Under the pieces are notes generated by a model that was not told where the DNA came from, made no database searches, and saw only the letters and a list, made by a program, of their open reading frames with translations. Position numbers and translations under genes: made by a program. Positions 9,982-21,884 of a stretch of 64,000 nucleotides of DNA are shown in pieces. Origin of the DNA: Prorocentrum cordatum (Eukaryota > Sar > Dinophyceae > Prorocentrales > Prorocentraceae); contig CAUYUJ010022393.1 of NCBI GenBank assembly GCA_963575745.1, positions 426,501 through 490,500 on the forward strand, given 5' to 3'. The stretch's first letter is position 1, and every line of letters starts with the position of its first letter.

Positions 9982-11258
9982 ATGCAACATTGCGCCGCCT
10001 CCACCCCGCGCAAGCTGACGGCAACGTCACCGCGCAAGCAACAGCAGCATACAGCCGACTACATCTTACGAGGCCATTGGGTTGGTATTATTCTAGTTGA
10101 CCTTCTCTGGGTCGCTACCGGATGCGCTGTTGGACACATGCAGCGTGGCGGAGACGACGCACGTACTGCGGGCCCCCACTGGGGCCCTGCCGGTAATGCA
10201 TTTTTCCGCGAGGTCGCTCGCGAGGTACATGCGTGGATGAACGTGACCACAGGCAGTTCGACCCCCTCCAATCTGGTTGCCGCTCTACAGCGTGGTCTGG
10301 GAGGGCCCACAAGGACCATAGCCATGAGAGCCCCCCCCCCCCCCGCAGTAATCAACTTCGGTGTTAATATTGGTGGTCGCCACACCGATGGCGTCACCTA
10401 TATCATGTAACTCCTCAGCGCTACGTTCGGAAATCTGGGGGAGGAACGCCAACTCAACTCGGGAATTCGGGAGCGGCTCTCAATGACTTCCGCGTCCACG
10501 CGGGATGGCGGATCGACCAGATGCTGGCCCGCTTCGAGATAGCACGCTTCGACGCCGACGCCGCGGGTTTCAACATTCCAGATTTCCAGATCCTGACAGT
10601 TATACTGTTCAGAGCCCTAGTTGTTGGTACATCTCGTGACCAGAAGCACAAGCGCCGATGGATACGTTTTATGAAGTAACCAGTTCGAAAAGGTGCGACG
10701 TGTAGTCCGACGGGTGTCTAGGTCAAAAGGTAGTGGTAAAGGTAAGGGCAGTCTTGGCATCTCTTACGGGGCCACAGCATGAATAAATCTTCCTGGGGAA
10801 TGGCAGAGGCCGTTGGCACACCTCCGGAAAAAGTAAGGGACGCTGGGGTTATCCGAAAGATGCCAACGGGACAGCCATGGAATGCGATATCTGTCATAGC
10901 GTCCAGCATGTTCGTCGTGAGTACCCCCAGGGCGATGGGAGAGGCAGGGGTCCGTCGGCTCCAACCGATTCCGACAGACAGCATGTCGATTGAGAGACTC
11001 TTCTTGTCGAATCAGAAGCCAACCCCACAGCCGCCGCCCATTTCATGTCCGCGAGGCATCAGGGTGCCAGCGTGTCCCTCGAGGTATGCCGACGAGCTCT
11101 TCGAGGAAATCTACGTTGGCCACGATGAGATCGATATTGCAGACTGGCCAGGCATTCCTATCGCGGGGCAACCTGTCGAGTTCATCGAGGACGACCGCAA
11201 GCCGCAAGCCCGCCGACTCGGATCGCGAGATGGCGGGGGCACCTGCGCACCCCGATGA
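9982..11258 (+). pseudogene. copia-like Gag with degenerate zinc knuckle
   Basis: Broken across three phases. INFGVNIGG...GVTYIM (to a TAA at 10408) continues as LLSATFGNLGEERQLNSG. After a shift it reads LNDFRVHAGWRIDQMLARFE and IPDFQILTVILFRAL to about 10677. A CCHC zinc knuckle follows with Cys 10883, Cys 10892, His 10907 and Tyr (TAC) at 10922 in place of the last Cys: C-x2-C-x4-H-x4-Y. An acidic segment (ELFEEIYVGHDEIDIADWPG) ends near 11160. Gag would form the particle and bind RNA. A run of 14 C at 10331-10344 interrupts the N-terminal part. Confidence 0.65.
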
Positions 11259-13485
11259 TTACAAGCCGGATAATTCTGATGATGGTGCGATACGAGCTGC
11301 GGAGGAGGAGCTCCAGCAGGCGCTCCGACCGCAGGTGATTGGGAACCCTGCGTGCAGGGAAACCTGCGACGACGATCCTCCGCGGGGCAACCCGCGTGGC
11401 GCGGGCGACCTTTCTGAGCGCATCCAATGCGAACTCGGACTCAATGAAGGCTCCCACGTCACTTTTGTACTGCGCGACAGGTCTTCGAGGCCGCCGCCCG
11501 GTTTGGAGACGCGTATGAAGTGTTGATAACGATGGCGAAGAATGGGGGGCCGAGAGCCATCCGCCGCGCCGCCGTCGGCGGAGTCATCCGCGTAGGCGCT
11601 CGCGCGCCCGTTCGAGCGGCGCGCAGCGTCCTCGTTCGCGCGATCTGAGAGAATCGCCTAGAGGGGAATGTTCGCGGGGGAACCCGCAAAAGGATGGCCA
11701 AAGCTCGGGTGGGCCCGATGGTTCGGGTCGATTCAGATTTGTCGGCGAACAGAACGACGGGCTTGCTCGCCAACGCGCGCCAGCCTGCCACGTGGATAAC
11801 TGGCTGGAACGGGGTTGCACCGAGCACCAAATCCGCCACTGTTGGTCATTGAGCAACGCGAAGCGGGATGAACGCACGGGCAAACTCATCAGCGCCGACA
11901 GAAGAGGCGGCACCGAGACCGCCGCAACGTTGGAAAGGAAAGACGCAACAAAAAGAGCGACCATTGCAGATCGGAAGGAATATCGAGAAGAGAACGGTGG
12001 ATGCGAACAGTTTGCAGACCGCAGACCGAATCGCCAGATGGGGCGCCCTTCAAGGGGCCCTAACTTCGAGCGGGCTCCGCGGGTCTGGCCCCGCGGGGAT
12101 GGCCGAGGCCGCGGGGCGGGCCCAACCTGCAAACCCAGAGAAGCACTTCTGAACGGGGAGGGCCACCAGCCGCTAGATGATATTCAGGCGCACTTCGGTG
12201 AGCAAGATTGGAAAAATTCAATGCGGATCGCCGACTTAAGCGGTGCAGTCGAGAATGCCGCGAGGCCATGCGCGAAGCGCGTGCGGCTTCTTCTCCGGGG
12301 CAACCCGCTTCTTCCTCTCGCGAAGGTGCCGACAAGTCCGCGGCTGACAAAAAGGGCGGGGCTTCTGGCCTCGCGCCAGTTGTTGATCCCACTGCACCTG
12401 CGTCTGGGTCTGAATATACATGCGAGTCCTCCAGTGGCAAAGCCGCTGATCCAGACTTTGATGTCGACGCAACAATCGCGGGGGACATGGTCCTGGAAAA
12501 GGGAACGACAGTGGCGTATTACAGCAGAATCATTGGATGGACAACTTTCAAGGCGCGCGGTAAGTGTCCCGATGGAAGAGGCAATTTAGATTTTAACAGG
12601 AATGACAATATTGAAAACATGGCACTGTACCGACATTTGCGGAAGCCTTCGTCCGAGTGCTCCTCGCGCAAGAACGCGAGGAAACCTGCTGCGTCTGCTA
12701 GCGCGGGGACACCCGCTCAGAAAGCAGACGGGCCCCCGAAGCCCCCGAAGCGCTCTGACAAGAAGCGTTCTGAGAAGGATATAGATCTATCTCCATCATC
12801 GAGCGCCCCAAAATCACCTAGGTCGCAGATGCGAGCCGGCTCAGTGGAGGCCGACCTTGGAGGAAATGAGGCGCGAAGATCCGCGGGGAAACCGGCCCGT
12901 AGATCATGCCCCAGGGGGCCAGCCGCGACGGCCGCAGCGGCGGCGCCCAAGGGCAGCGGCGCGCCCGAGCCAGAGGAACACGTTACACTGCGCGGCCCTA
13001 CTCCTGGCAGGGCCCGCCGGGGAGCTGGCTGGCCACCATCATTGGGCGGCGCAACGATGCATCATGCCCCGCAGCCTGACGCCGAAGGGGCGGCGCCTCC
13101 GACTGCATTCAAGGCGCCAAGGGCAGCTCCGAAGGTGAGTGGATGCCAGTGCTTTGGCATCCGCGAAAAAGATAAGAACCCATCTGGAAGTGCAAGTTCG
13201 CCCGCAGCGCCTGCTGCTGCTTCGGCCTCTGCGGGGGCGCCCGCTGCATCTGCATCTGCGCGCGCGGGGCGACCTGCTATCGCCCCAGAAATAAACGAGG
13301 GAAGCAAGCGCTACTGGGAGACACTTGGCACCCTGCGACAGATGATGGTTAGCCCAGCATGCAGGGCCACCGCTGACGACGGTTCGAGCCGACGCAGAGT
13401 TGTAGAGCGCCCAATTGCATGCAATGCAACGCGCGTGACAGAGAAAGCCGTCGAACGCCAGGGCGTCCGCCGTCAGCTGCGGTAA
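11259..13485 (+). pseudogene. Low-complexity copia internal region, Ala/Ser/Pro-rich frame
   Basis: No recognisable domain. 12208-13485 is the longest open stretch (425 aa, Ala/Ser/Pro/Arg-rich), and an overlapping frame 11792-12589 carries DDIQAHFGEQDWKNSMRIADL. Several GNRA-like mini-hairpins fall here (for example 11354-11367, 11381-11396, 12703-12716, 13264-13277). Their translation accounts for recurring peptides such as AGTPA, AGAPA and AGRPA. It sits between Gag and the RING region of the element and is probably a decayed polyprotein linker. Confidence 0.4.
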
Positions 13486-15542
13486 GAGCCAGTCCTTAAC
13501 TGCAACAGTGAGGCTGGGCACCTGTCGAGGACACTCCACGATGCGAAGGAGGATTCGCGGCTACCGATAGATAAAGATCAGCGCGAATGATCGGAGTGGC
13601 TCACCACAGCCACCCGTCACAAGCCATTATGCAAAGACGGCGTCTCGTCTCGGTTTGCGGAATGCGTTGCCTCGTTCGACGTGTCCGACGGCCGGGTATG
13701 TCTCAGTGTCTTGCTGACAAACTGGCCACCGAAGGATTATGGATATTATCACGATAAACACTTGGACGCCGTCAGGAAATCCCTCCAGGGTAGGCATTGG
13801 GCATGCCAAGCACTAGCTGCATTGGAAATGCGTGAGATGGTCGACAGCAATTCTGGCATGCAAACTAACCGAGCTCGAGTTCTGCGGGGACACCCGCCCG
13901 ACTCACTACCTGCGGCCCAGCAATGGGCGCAGCAGCCCAGGCATTAGATGCCCAGAGTCATTGCATTCTCGAGCGACATACCTGACGGATGCGGGAGCAC
14001 CCCGCCATTTCATACACGGGACAAAATGGCCGCACATCCCGAGTATATGGAATGTCGGTCTGTCACGCCGAAGCCAAGATAATCATAAGGAGTCTTCAGG
14101 CAGACATATGATTCACGGATGCCCATATTTGCGTGCCGATGAGCGTATCCAGTCGGGCCTACGGATGGATGCCGAGGTTCTGATCCAAGTGGGCCTCAAG
14201 AAGTCGATTTGAGATGGCATCCCAATATGGCGACCCGCCAGTGATATCATCATGGCTTCAGGGGGTGAAAGATCGTATCCGGATGAGTTCCCTTGTCCAA
14301 CTCATCGGCATCAAGCACAACAAGTACGAATGTGCGCTTGACCGAATTGGGCAGGTATGGGCCAATGATCTGTATACTGACACTCAGCAGGGTAACCTGC
14401 CAAGGTTTATGCCCGCACCGATGGAGTGGTGCGAAACACCATTCGGTCCCTCCACACTGAAAGGATGGAACATACCAGACACTCCTTTCTACCAGCGTGT
14501 GCCCATGCAGAATTCATCTACAGAAGAGGTTCACCATGCCTCTATAGTCACGCTACAAAAAGTGAATCCAACGGGGGCACCTGCAGACGGCTCTGATGGA
14601 TCCTGGATCGAGGCCCAGAGTGCCGATGCGTCGGGTATCACATCCAATGGTGCAACGCCAAATCATTGGCTTTTCGCCAACGATCCGTGGCGCAATCAGG
14701 CGCAGCAGCTGCCTGTTCATCCGGGCAACCCGCTGCATTTGCGCCCATGGGCGGGCCCGCAACTCCGTTTGGCATTCGACAGAGTGCTGGTAACACTAAC
14801 AGCCTACAGGCCAGACTCCTGAGCATGAGGATGGATCCACAGCTCTACCGGGCCTTGCAATCCACGTCCCCTTTTGCATCCCCGCGCGCTGCAGCGCCAC
14901 GAACTGCGCCGGCGCGGCAGCCAGTGATCGTGGACCAGCGCGGCAACATGAGGCCCATGACGGAGGCTGCCCAGAGGGTCGACAGCATGCTGCGACAGCA
15001 GCAGTGGATGCACTGACAGATGCAGGAGGCCATGGAGAGCATGAGGCGGGATGGAATCGACCCGCCAAATGCAAATTGAACTCCACCTTGGGAGTATGTG
15101 CCTGACGCACATCCGTCGCCGAACCATCCGAACCGATATGGAAACAAACTTGCGTTCTTCAGCTGCCCAACCTATCGTCCGACAGCTGCCAACAGGCCAG
15201 TGGCGCTGCATATGGATTCGGCCATGTTCCTTGACTACTGCGCGCAGACGACAGGGGTTCCTCGGGTCGGGAGTCAACCCGAAAACCCGTGCGCCAGGGC
15301 GACAGCGGGCGACCTCTCAGCTCACATGGGGAGCGGGGCGCGAGGCTGGCATTCCCGGCCAGGTGCCACACTGCGTGTACCTTGCGGCCCCTGTGGACCA
15401 AGATGTGAATCCACATGGTCCAGAGCTGGTTGCGCCTGCATCGCTGGAAGAATTGCGTCTTGAAATGTCGGCCATGCATGGGGCGCAGCAAGCAAATATT
15501 TGAATACAGCTCGCGCGCCAGCAGCGCAATCAGGCGCGGCGG
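13486..15542 (+). pseudogene. Internal copia sequence, no firm domain
   Basis: Fragmentary frames. 13832-14212 includes DAGAPRHF (13988 onward), reminiscent of the D-[ST]-G-A retropepsin motif, but it lies about 3 kb upstream of where the pre-integrase remnant places the protease, so I do not rely on it. 14214-14822 is an open 202-aa frame of unknown relation. Mini-hairpins at 13884-13897 and 14387-14400 are embedded here. Confidence 0.35.
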
Positions 15543-15920
15543 GTGCGCCGCGTGATGATCCGCGCGGGGGCGCCCGCTGCATCTGCATCTGCGGGGCAAC
15601 CCGCCATGGGTTTCTCAGCAATGCTTGCCATGGGGCCGGTAGCTGCGGGGCCACCTGCTACAATGCCAACGCGTCCTGCAGCCCCACCTAGCCGCTATGC
15701 AATGGGAGACACTACATTTGAGCGGCAATTGCGCACAAGGCCATCAGCTACGCCACCGATCATCAGTGACGGTGATTTCGCGAAGTGTGCGATATGCCTT
15801 GAAGGGTTTACAAGCCATGATAAGGCATGGAGGCCCCAATGCGGCCACATGTTCCACGCGCTCTGTTGGGGCCGTGTTGCGCAGGCGCACGTGGGCCGAC
15901 AGCTGGGGGGTTGCTCCTAA
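15543..15920 (+). pseudogene. RING-H2 finger within the copia polyprotein (truncated)
   Basis: 125-aa open frame. From ~residue 80 it reads CAICLEGF...WRPQCGHMFHALCW, giving C-x2-C-x14-C-x-H-x2-H-x2-C, the first six ligands of a RING-H2 finger. The last C-x2-C pair is missing: the frame stops at GGCS and the next frame has only a Cys (ACRG) in about the right place, so a frameshift probably cut the domain. RING-H2 proteins are usually ubiquitin ligases. A RING upstream of protease occurs, to my recollection, in other dinoflagellate copia polyproteins. Two GNRA-like hairpins (15564-15577, 15591-15604) lie at its start. Confidence 0.6.
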
Positions 15921-16776
15921 CGAGGCACCGCGTGCCGCATGCCGAGGCGTAGGACTCGTCGCAGCTGAGTTCCATTGCGCCCTCGCAGGGGAGCACAATG
16001 CAGAGTACCGACAGGACGAGATACCCAGGGGGGCCAATGAACCCAGGCATTTCCGTGAAGAACTGAACGGGGCCACGGCCATGATGGCAGGTTCCACGAC
16101 GCTAGCGGGGGCACCTGCTACTTCTGCGGGGCAGCTTGCTGCACCTCCATGCGCGCGGTCGAATCCAGCAGCAACGACGCCAACCACAGACGCGCAGATG
16201 CCGCTGATAGCTGAGTCAGCTGCCATTGCAGGGCCACCTGCTGCATCGACACATGCGCGGCCACCTGCGCGCGACGCTGGGCTAAGGCGCATGGGAAGAG
16301 CCAACGCGCTGTATGGCAGAATGCGGGGGAAGCCGCTACGCTCGCGTAGGATTGAAAGCTCAGTCAGCGCACGTAGTGTCGCCAGCGCCATATCCGAGCG
16401 TGACACGCTGCAAACGGCGCCGATCGTCAATGCGGAAGGCGAGAACGCAGCGCGTGCCGACGGGGGCACCTTTGGGAACATGCCAATGACGCAACAGTAC
16501 CGTTTTGATATGAGAAATACATGTCTGAAGGATTCCCCAGCAACATCCACACACAGAAAGGGGGAACAGGGCGCGCATGAGCGCATTTACCGTTATGACG
16601 AGGACACAGCGGATATTGGACCAAAAGCGCCTCAAGGGCACGCATGACGCAACGTTGTCCATTGTGTCGAGCATATTCGGTGATCGCCCTGAGTTAGCCC
16701 TAGCAGCAAACGGCGGGGCAATGATTGATATAATGTTGAGTATATTGCTGGACATCGGTAGCAACATACGCATCAT
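15921..16776 (+). pseudogene. Internal copia sequence, unassigned
   Basis: The frame 15697-16647 is open here (Ala/Arg/Pro-rich), with repeated GAPATSAG/GPPAAST-type peptides that come from the mini-hairpins. No domain recognised. Confidence 0.3.
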
Positions 16777-17469
16777 ATGTTTGAAACCTGCGCAGACATA
16801 AGAGCAAGTTTCACGCTCGCATGGTCACGACATCAAGCAATTGAACCGAGGCAAACCATTATACGTGACTGGAGTGGGCGAAGGAGCCGGAGTGTGCAGG
16901 ACATCAGGGCATTGCAAATTGCCTTCACATGCAGGGGGAACCCTGCGGGGAAACCCGCTATCGCAAGGCTAGACGCCTATTCAGCCAACGTGGCCGAGGG
17001 GCCCGGCGAGAACTTTCCCGCAATCCTGGGACTGAGGAGCGTGGCTAACATGCGGGCCGTCCTGATTTTTGGAAAGGAAAACGAAAAGATGTTCATCCCA
17101 GGTACGGGCGTGCACAGGCTACTCCTTGGCAAGGGCGCTAGGGTGATTGACCTGGTAAAGACACCATCAGGACACCTAGCGATCAAGGTTGGTGAGTACG
17201 GTGTAGCAGCGGAGGCCGATGGAGCGACAGCTTTCACCGTCGCGGCCAATCCTCAAAGCGAGGGGGGCCCCGTACTCATCGAGGAGGCTGCAGACATGGA
17301 GCCGATTGCGGGGCAACTGGGGTTACCTGCTCCTATGGATGCCCACGCATACATGATGTCCCAGGACACCAGGGACATCAGCCATGCCATCAATGAGAAG
17401 ACATTTGCATACGTGATTCAGTACATGGTGGACAACGCTCTCAAGACTTGGTGGCGCTGGAATATTTAA
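16777..17469 (+). pseudogene. copia protease/pre-integrase remnant
   Basis: 230-aa open frame. Residues ~65-150 (YSANVAEGPGENFPAILGL, RSVANMRAVLIFG, FIPGTGVHRLLLGKG, VKTPSGHLAIKVGEYG) match in layout the segment that follows the aspartic protease in dinoflagellate copia polyproteins: a GLRS block, a PG-G block, then SGHL. The catalytic D-[ST]-G-A is not seen upstream and is probably lost. A pair of fused mini-hairpins at 16931-16958 interrupts the frame and reads CRGNPAGKPA. Identification is from recalled pattern, not a search. Confidence 0.5.
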
Positions 17470-18410
17470 ATAGTGGCAAACTCACGCCCATGGATCAGGA
17501 CTTCGCCGTGAAAAACCTGCAGGCGAAGGTCTATCAGGCCATGTACAAAGAGGGCAGCAAGTGGCTGCCACCCAACGGCAGAGCGGGGCAGCCTGCCACC
17601 GCGGGGCAACCCGCTGCATCGAGCGACACCGCCGAGAAGTACGACATCGACGCGTCGATCAGTGACTCCGTGGCCCACGGCGCGGGCATACGGACGCCCC
17701 CATCGCTTAATAACGGGGGCAGGCGCGCGCTACGGCCTCTCGCGCTTGCTCGGGCGGGCCGACAACTGAGGTGCTGTCTACAGACGCGGGGGCGCCTGCA
17801 TACTTTTCCCCGGCGCCGGCTGCGCGCGCCAGAGGCAGCGGCGGACCCGGCTGCGCGGCCGCCGCAGAGAGAGATCGCTCATCTCATCAATATCATTCTC
17901 GTGCTCTTGTCATTGAAGATATACGAGCAGCTTGCGCTGAATTCCGAGCTCGAGGATACACGTGCGATCGTATCTCACGCGCAGAGGTCCTCCACGGGTA
18001 CACAGCACTTAGGTCGTCTATTTTCGGGAGTCTATGAATTGCTATGGGTGGCAAAGCCCGCTGACTGGCATGCGCGATTGCATGGAAAACGGTCGGGACC
18101 GCATTATCAGCGCATCCAGAATGTCATGGTCAATGCTCGGGCCTCGCGCATGTCTATTGTGCTTCTGGGGGCCCCAGGCTACTTTTGGAGACTGGGGCCC
18201 ATGCGCGATACCACTGAGGATCTAGGCTTGCAAGTTATGCGAATGCGATGTTGTCGCTGTGGTCTGAAGTTCGATCGTTCGCGTCTTTTGCCGAGTGGTT
18301 CGTGCTTGCAGGTGGCGACATGCGCGCGCATTCCAGCCAATCCGCGGAAATGCGCGCGCCAGGTCGCGGGGGAATCTGCTGAGAAGAAAAAAAAACATAA
18401 CATGAGTTAG
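17448..18410 (+). pseudogene. copia internal region, unassigned open frame
   Basis: 320-aa open frame overlapping the previous one. The first ~70 residues look like protein (LNSGKLTPMDQDFAVKNL, QAMYKEGSKWLPPNG); the rest is Arg/Ala-rich. Mini-hairpins at 17583-17596 and 17601-17614 translate as AGQPATAGQPA. No domain recognised. Confidence 0.35.
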
Positions 18411-18466
18411 ACCGGCGCGGCCAGGGCGCCCAGAGGGCGGACTGGCGGAACAGGGCGATCGCTCTC

Positions 18467-19156
18467 GTGACTGCACGGCTGATTGACCAAATAGGTAATC
18501 ATATGATACAGCGAAATCATACAAGCGCTGCGCATCTCAGCGTACACACTCGAGTAGATAAAGGAGCTCGGACTTACGTCCAGTTTTCAAAAAATTGCCC
18601 GCATCGGGGCCATGTGGCACGCCGGGCGACGATGAACCTCGACGACAATACGATAATACAGGATGTCAAGGTTGAGTACGGATGCCATTACCTTGCTCCT
18701 TTGCCGAGTGGAGTAACTAACATCAGTATCCGACTGTACTGGGAGCCTCCGTCCCCGGCCTTGTTCAGCAACGAGGGGCAGCGACCGCGGCGAAGGCGAG
18801 TTGCGACCGTCGATGGCGGTCGTCTTCCTCCCCCCTCGATTGAGCGCGGCCGCCCGCTGCCCCCTATTCCAGAATTTCCGACACTTACTACGCCCGACAA
18901 TGAGCAACCACAGACGGCGCTACCTACTGATGCCCGGATAAAACAGAAAGAAAAGCAGAAAGTTGACCATGAAACCGGCATCAAACCGCGCAAGATACCC
19001 AAGAAAGTCGAAGATGGTAACGACGACTGCGGCGAGGACCTGAAGGGCTTTGGATGTGGGGCATGCTACATTTATGTTCCTCTGGTCTCTGACATTAATG
19101 AAGATGGGGAAACCTTCATTGCGCTACCAGCGGGGTTACCTGTGGACACGTACTGA
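18467..19156 (+). pseudogene. copia polyprotein linker, basic/Pro-rich
   Basis: 229-aa open frame with HTRVDKGARTYVQFSKNCP, a LYWEPPSPALFSNEGQRP block, a Pro-rich stretch (LPPPSIERGRPLPPIPEFP) and a Lys-rich segment (RIKQKEKQKVDHETG). It falls between the pre-integrase remnant and integrase, so it is probably polyprotein linker. No catalytic motif. Confidence 0.4.
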
Positions 19157-20045
19157 TGTTCTTTCCATTTTCCCAACCGTGTGTTACGGACGAAACAACG
19201 AGGTGGACGTGCTGAAATTGTGCGGAGGTAGCGGGGGAATACCACAGTTAGACTCCAGCTGAGGTCTATCTTCAGGGGGTAACCTCGGCAAGCGTTCTTA
19301 CGTTGACCTTGGAAGCAAGGAAGTTCAGGGTGCAGTAGTGCATGACTCGGATGTATGTTTTGTGTAGATAGTTAGCCTACAACCGAAATGTGTAGAACAA
19401 CTGGGCGACCTTCCTATTTCAACGCAAAGGTCAACTACGACACGTGGCGGGAACATCACAAGGAAGACCTTCCACGCATCATGAAGGGGTCGCCGCACGT
19501 CAAGGCGATCTCCGACGGTTCTACCTATGGGTACTTAGGTGGATGGAATATCACCATGGACAACACTAGATATGCGCGAGGACACTCGCAAGGTCAGCGT
19601 GGACCATTGCACCACTGGCCTCCGTGACCCCCATGGTGTATTAATACGAAAACCTCTTGATACAACGGCAAACCATCGTTCAATATTAACACCATTTGAG
19701 AACAAACGGTGCACGGGCCATCACCAACATGCCTCGGCTCGTAACAGGGCATTGGCCAAGACAGCCCAGTGCACTCCGAAGATGCAGTCCCTCTTCGCTG
19801 AAGCAGTTCAAAATGCACACGACATGGTCGCAGTTAGTCGCGATCCTTGTCTTGATCATCCTCATGCGTCATCTGTTCTTGTCGCGAGCACACGCGGATT
19901 CGATTATGATGATCCTTCTATCCTTCGACACCCGGGCGGATGTATTTGCGACCACCATCAGGAGGATGGGGATGTCCTGCATGTGTTGATAACGCCAGCA
20001 TGCACTCCCCATCACATCATAGAGACCCAAACATTGTGGGTGGTA
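19157..20045. other. copia internal, eroded
   Basis: Short frames with many stops. The best is 19388-19627 (YFNAKVNYDTWREHHKEDLP). No domain can be named. Confidence 0.3.
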
Positions 20046-20720
20046 CGACAAAGAGGATTACTACTGGGAATGTCCAAACTGTTCAAAGAACTATGGCGAG
20101 ACTAGGCCTGGCCACATACTTACACCTGGCGAATGTAAGTTTGCCAAAACGCGGAAGCTGCCCGACAATCGCGGACAGGGGCCTCCAGCCCCTGCGGAAC
20201 CGGCAGCCCCGCCACCTGCGGCGACGGCTGCTTCCGAGGCACCAGCCGCCGAACAAGTTGCGCGGCTACGAGTTCCGATGCCTGGCCCCAGAGCTGGACC
20301 GACAGGAGGCGCCAGCAGCCACGACATCACAGAAGGCAGACATGCTGCTGAACCGACAGCGGGGCAACCTGCCTCCAGCGGCGCCGGCTCGCTCGGACGA
20401 CCGCAGACGACTACCGCAAATAGTAGCCAGGCGTGGGCGACGACAGGGAGGTGACCCACCTCCACCACCACCTGCGGGTGACGCTGCTTCTCGTCCGAGG
20501 CTTCCAGATTGGTCGAGGTTCGACTCGCAGATCACTCTACAGAACTTGCGTAGCCTTGACCCGAGCGGGGTAACGCGCGAGTTAAGAAAAGTACATGTGC
20601 GGTGCCCCCAGGCCAAAGAGCCTAAGATGATACTCATTTTCACCAGGGCTGGTCTGGACAGTGTTAAGCTAAACTTCGTAAACGGCGTTTGTGATACATG
20701 CTGGGAGCGCAGGGCTTAGG
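20046..20720 (+). pseudogene. copia zinc-finger and Pro/Ala-rich region before integrase
   Basis: The frame through 20046-20136 reads YDKEDYYWECPNCSKNYG and on to GHILTPGEC, giving C-x2-C-x10-H-x6-C (Cys 20071, Cys 20080, His 20113, Cys 20134), a zinc-finger-like cluster. A Pro/Ala-rich stretch follows, then a frame ending near 20720 with LRKVHVRCP, KMILIFTRAGLDSVKLNFVN and CDTCWERRA. A GNRA-like hairpin is at 20359-20372. It is placed where copia elements have their integrase-proximal zinc region. Confidence 0.45.
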
Positions 20721-20740
20721 AGAAGCCTGGACATGCGATC

Positions 20741-21869
20741 GTGCCGTCTACCGCACTACCTGGCAAGTTTAATGACATGATCGACCGTTGCATTCGATGC
20801 GGCGCTGGCATCGAGATGCAAGATAAAACTATGACCAGCATCGAAGATGCGCACCATCAGTGCTGGATGCAATTCGGACCTACCACAGTATTTTACTCCG
20901 ACGGAGAAGGCGCTTTCAATAATGACACCGCAAAGGCAGTCCTTGAGGCAAAGGGCACTGAGCTGAGGATACGTGCGCGTGAACAGCACGCTGCGATCAT
21001 TGAAACCAGAAATCGCAGACTACGACACTTCATGCCGTGGAGGCTGAACTCGTCAGGTTTGAAATACCACCTGTGTTCACTCGACTATTGCATGAGGCTC
21101 TGTTTGCCGCCGACGCGGTTACCTTTTTTTCATGGGGGTATCTCCATGCAATGCATTGCTTGGTCGACAACCTGCGACGTTGCCTGACTTGCTTGTTCTG
21201 GACCATGAGCAGCAGATGGAGACATCCGATGATACTCGAGAACAGACTACCCACTTATTAAGCATTGAGGCTATCGCCCAAGCCACTGCAATATCTTAAA
21301 CAAGCCGTGCACTACGGACCAAGACGACCATCACTGGTCAGCGCTACCATGACGAAAAAGAGTTGTTCAACTACCATCGTCCCGTTACTACGAAAGGCGA
21401 CTGGGGTGGCTGGAACGGACCCTTCCTGGGCGCGCAAGATTATCCCGACAGGGGTCAACTTATCATAGGAGTTGGGATCCGCGGCGCACGAGTCCAGAAC
21501 GGCGACGCACGACGCCCATTGTACATTGAAGCTCTGATCACTCGAGAGATTGGTTCGGGCAACGCAGCACTACGGACTGCGACCTTTGGAGACCTCCCGA
21601 CCAAGAAAGGAGTGCCCCTGATGACGAGTGCGAGGCGACTATCTCCCAAGGTACACTTAGCTCTTCAGTGCCTCATCAGGAATTTGTTCCGCATTGAAAA
21701 CGCAGTTTCTGTTAGGTTGGCCAAGAGCAATCACAAGCTACCTCCGGTGACGTATGTTGACAGTTGCACATTGGTGCACTTTGACAACGACGTGAACCCA
21801 GGCTTCCACTGCTACGAAGCCGAAGGCCTTGCTTTAGACATTCAAGACATAACTGGATCAGCACACTAA
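20741..21869 (+). pseudogene. copia integrase (rve core and C-terminal part)
   Basis: KFNDMIDRCIRCGAG...QDKTMTS is followed by WMQFGPTTVFYSDGEGAFN (second catalytic Asp in YSDGEG) and LRIRAREQHAAIIETRNR (Glu in IETRN). A shifted frame from 21037 gives VEAELVRFEIPPVFTRLLHEALFAADAVTFF. The piece expected to carry the first Asp seems deleted, because KFNDMI runs straight into DRCIRCG. The C-terminal part at 21363-21869 reads YHRPVTTKGDWGGWNGPF and RGQLIIGVGIRG. Integrase inserts the cDNA; here it is frameshifted and partly deleted, hence inactive. Confidence 0.7.
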
Positions 21870-21884
21870 AGAATCATCCAGTGC

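Noticed and set aside
13988-13999. DAGA as the copia protease active site
   Set aside because: Out of place by about 3 kb relative to the pre-integrase remnant, and no supporting flap motif was seen.
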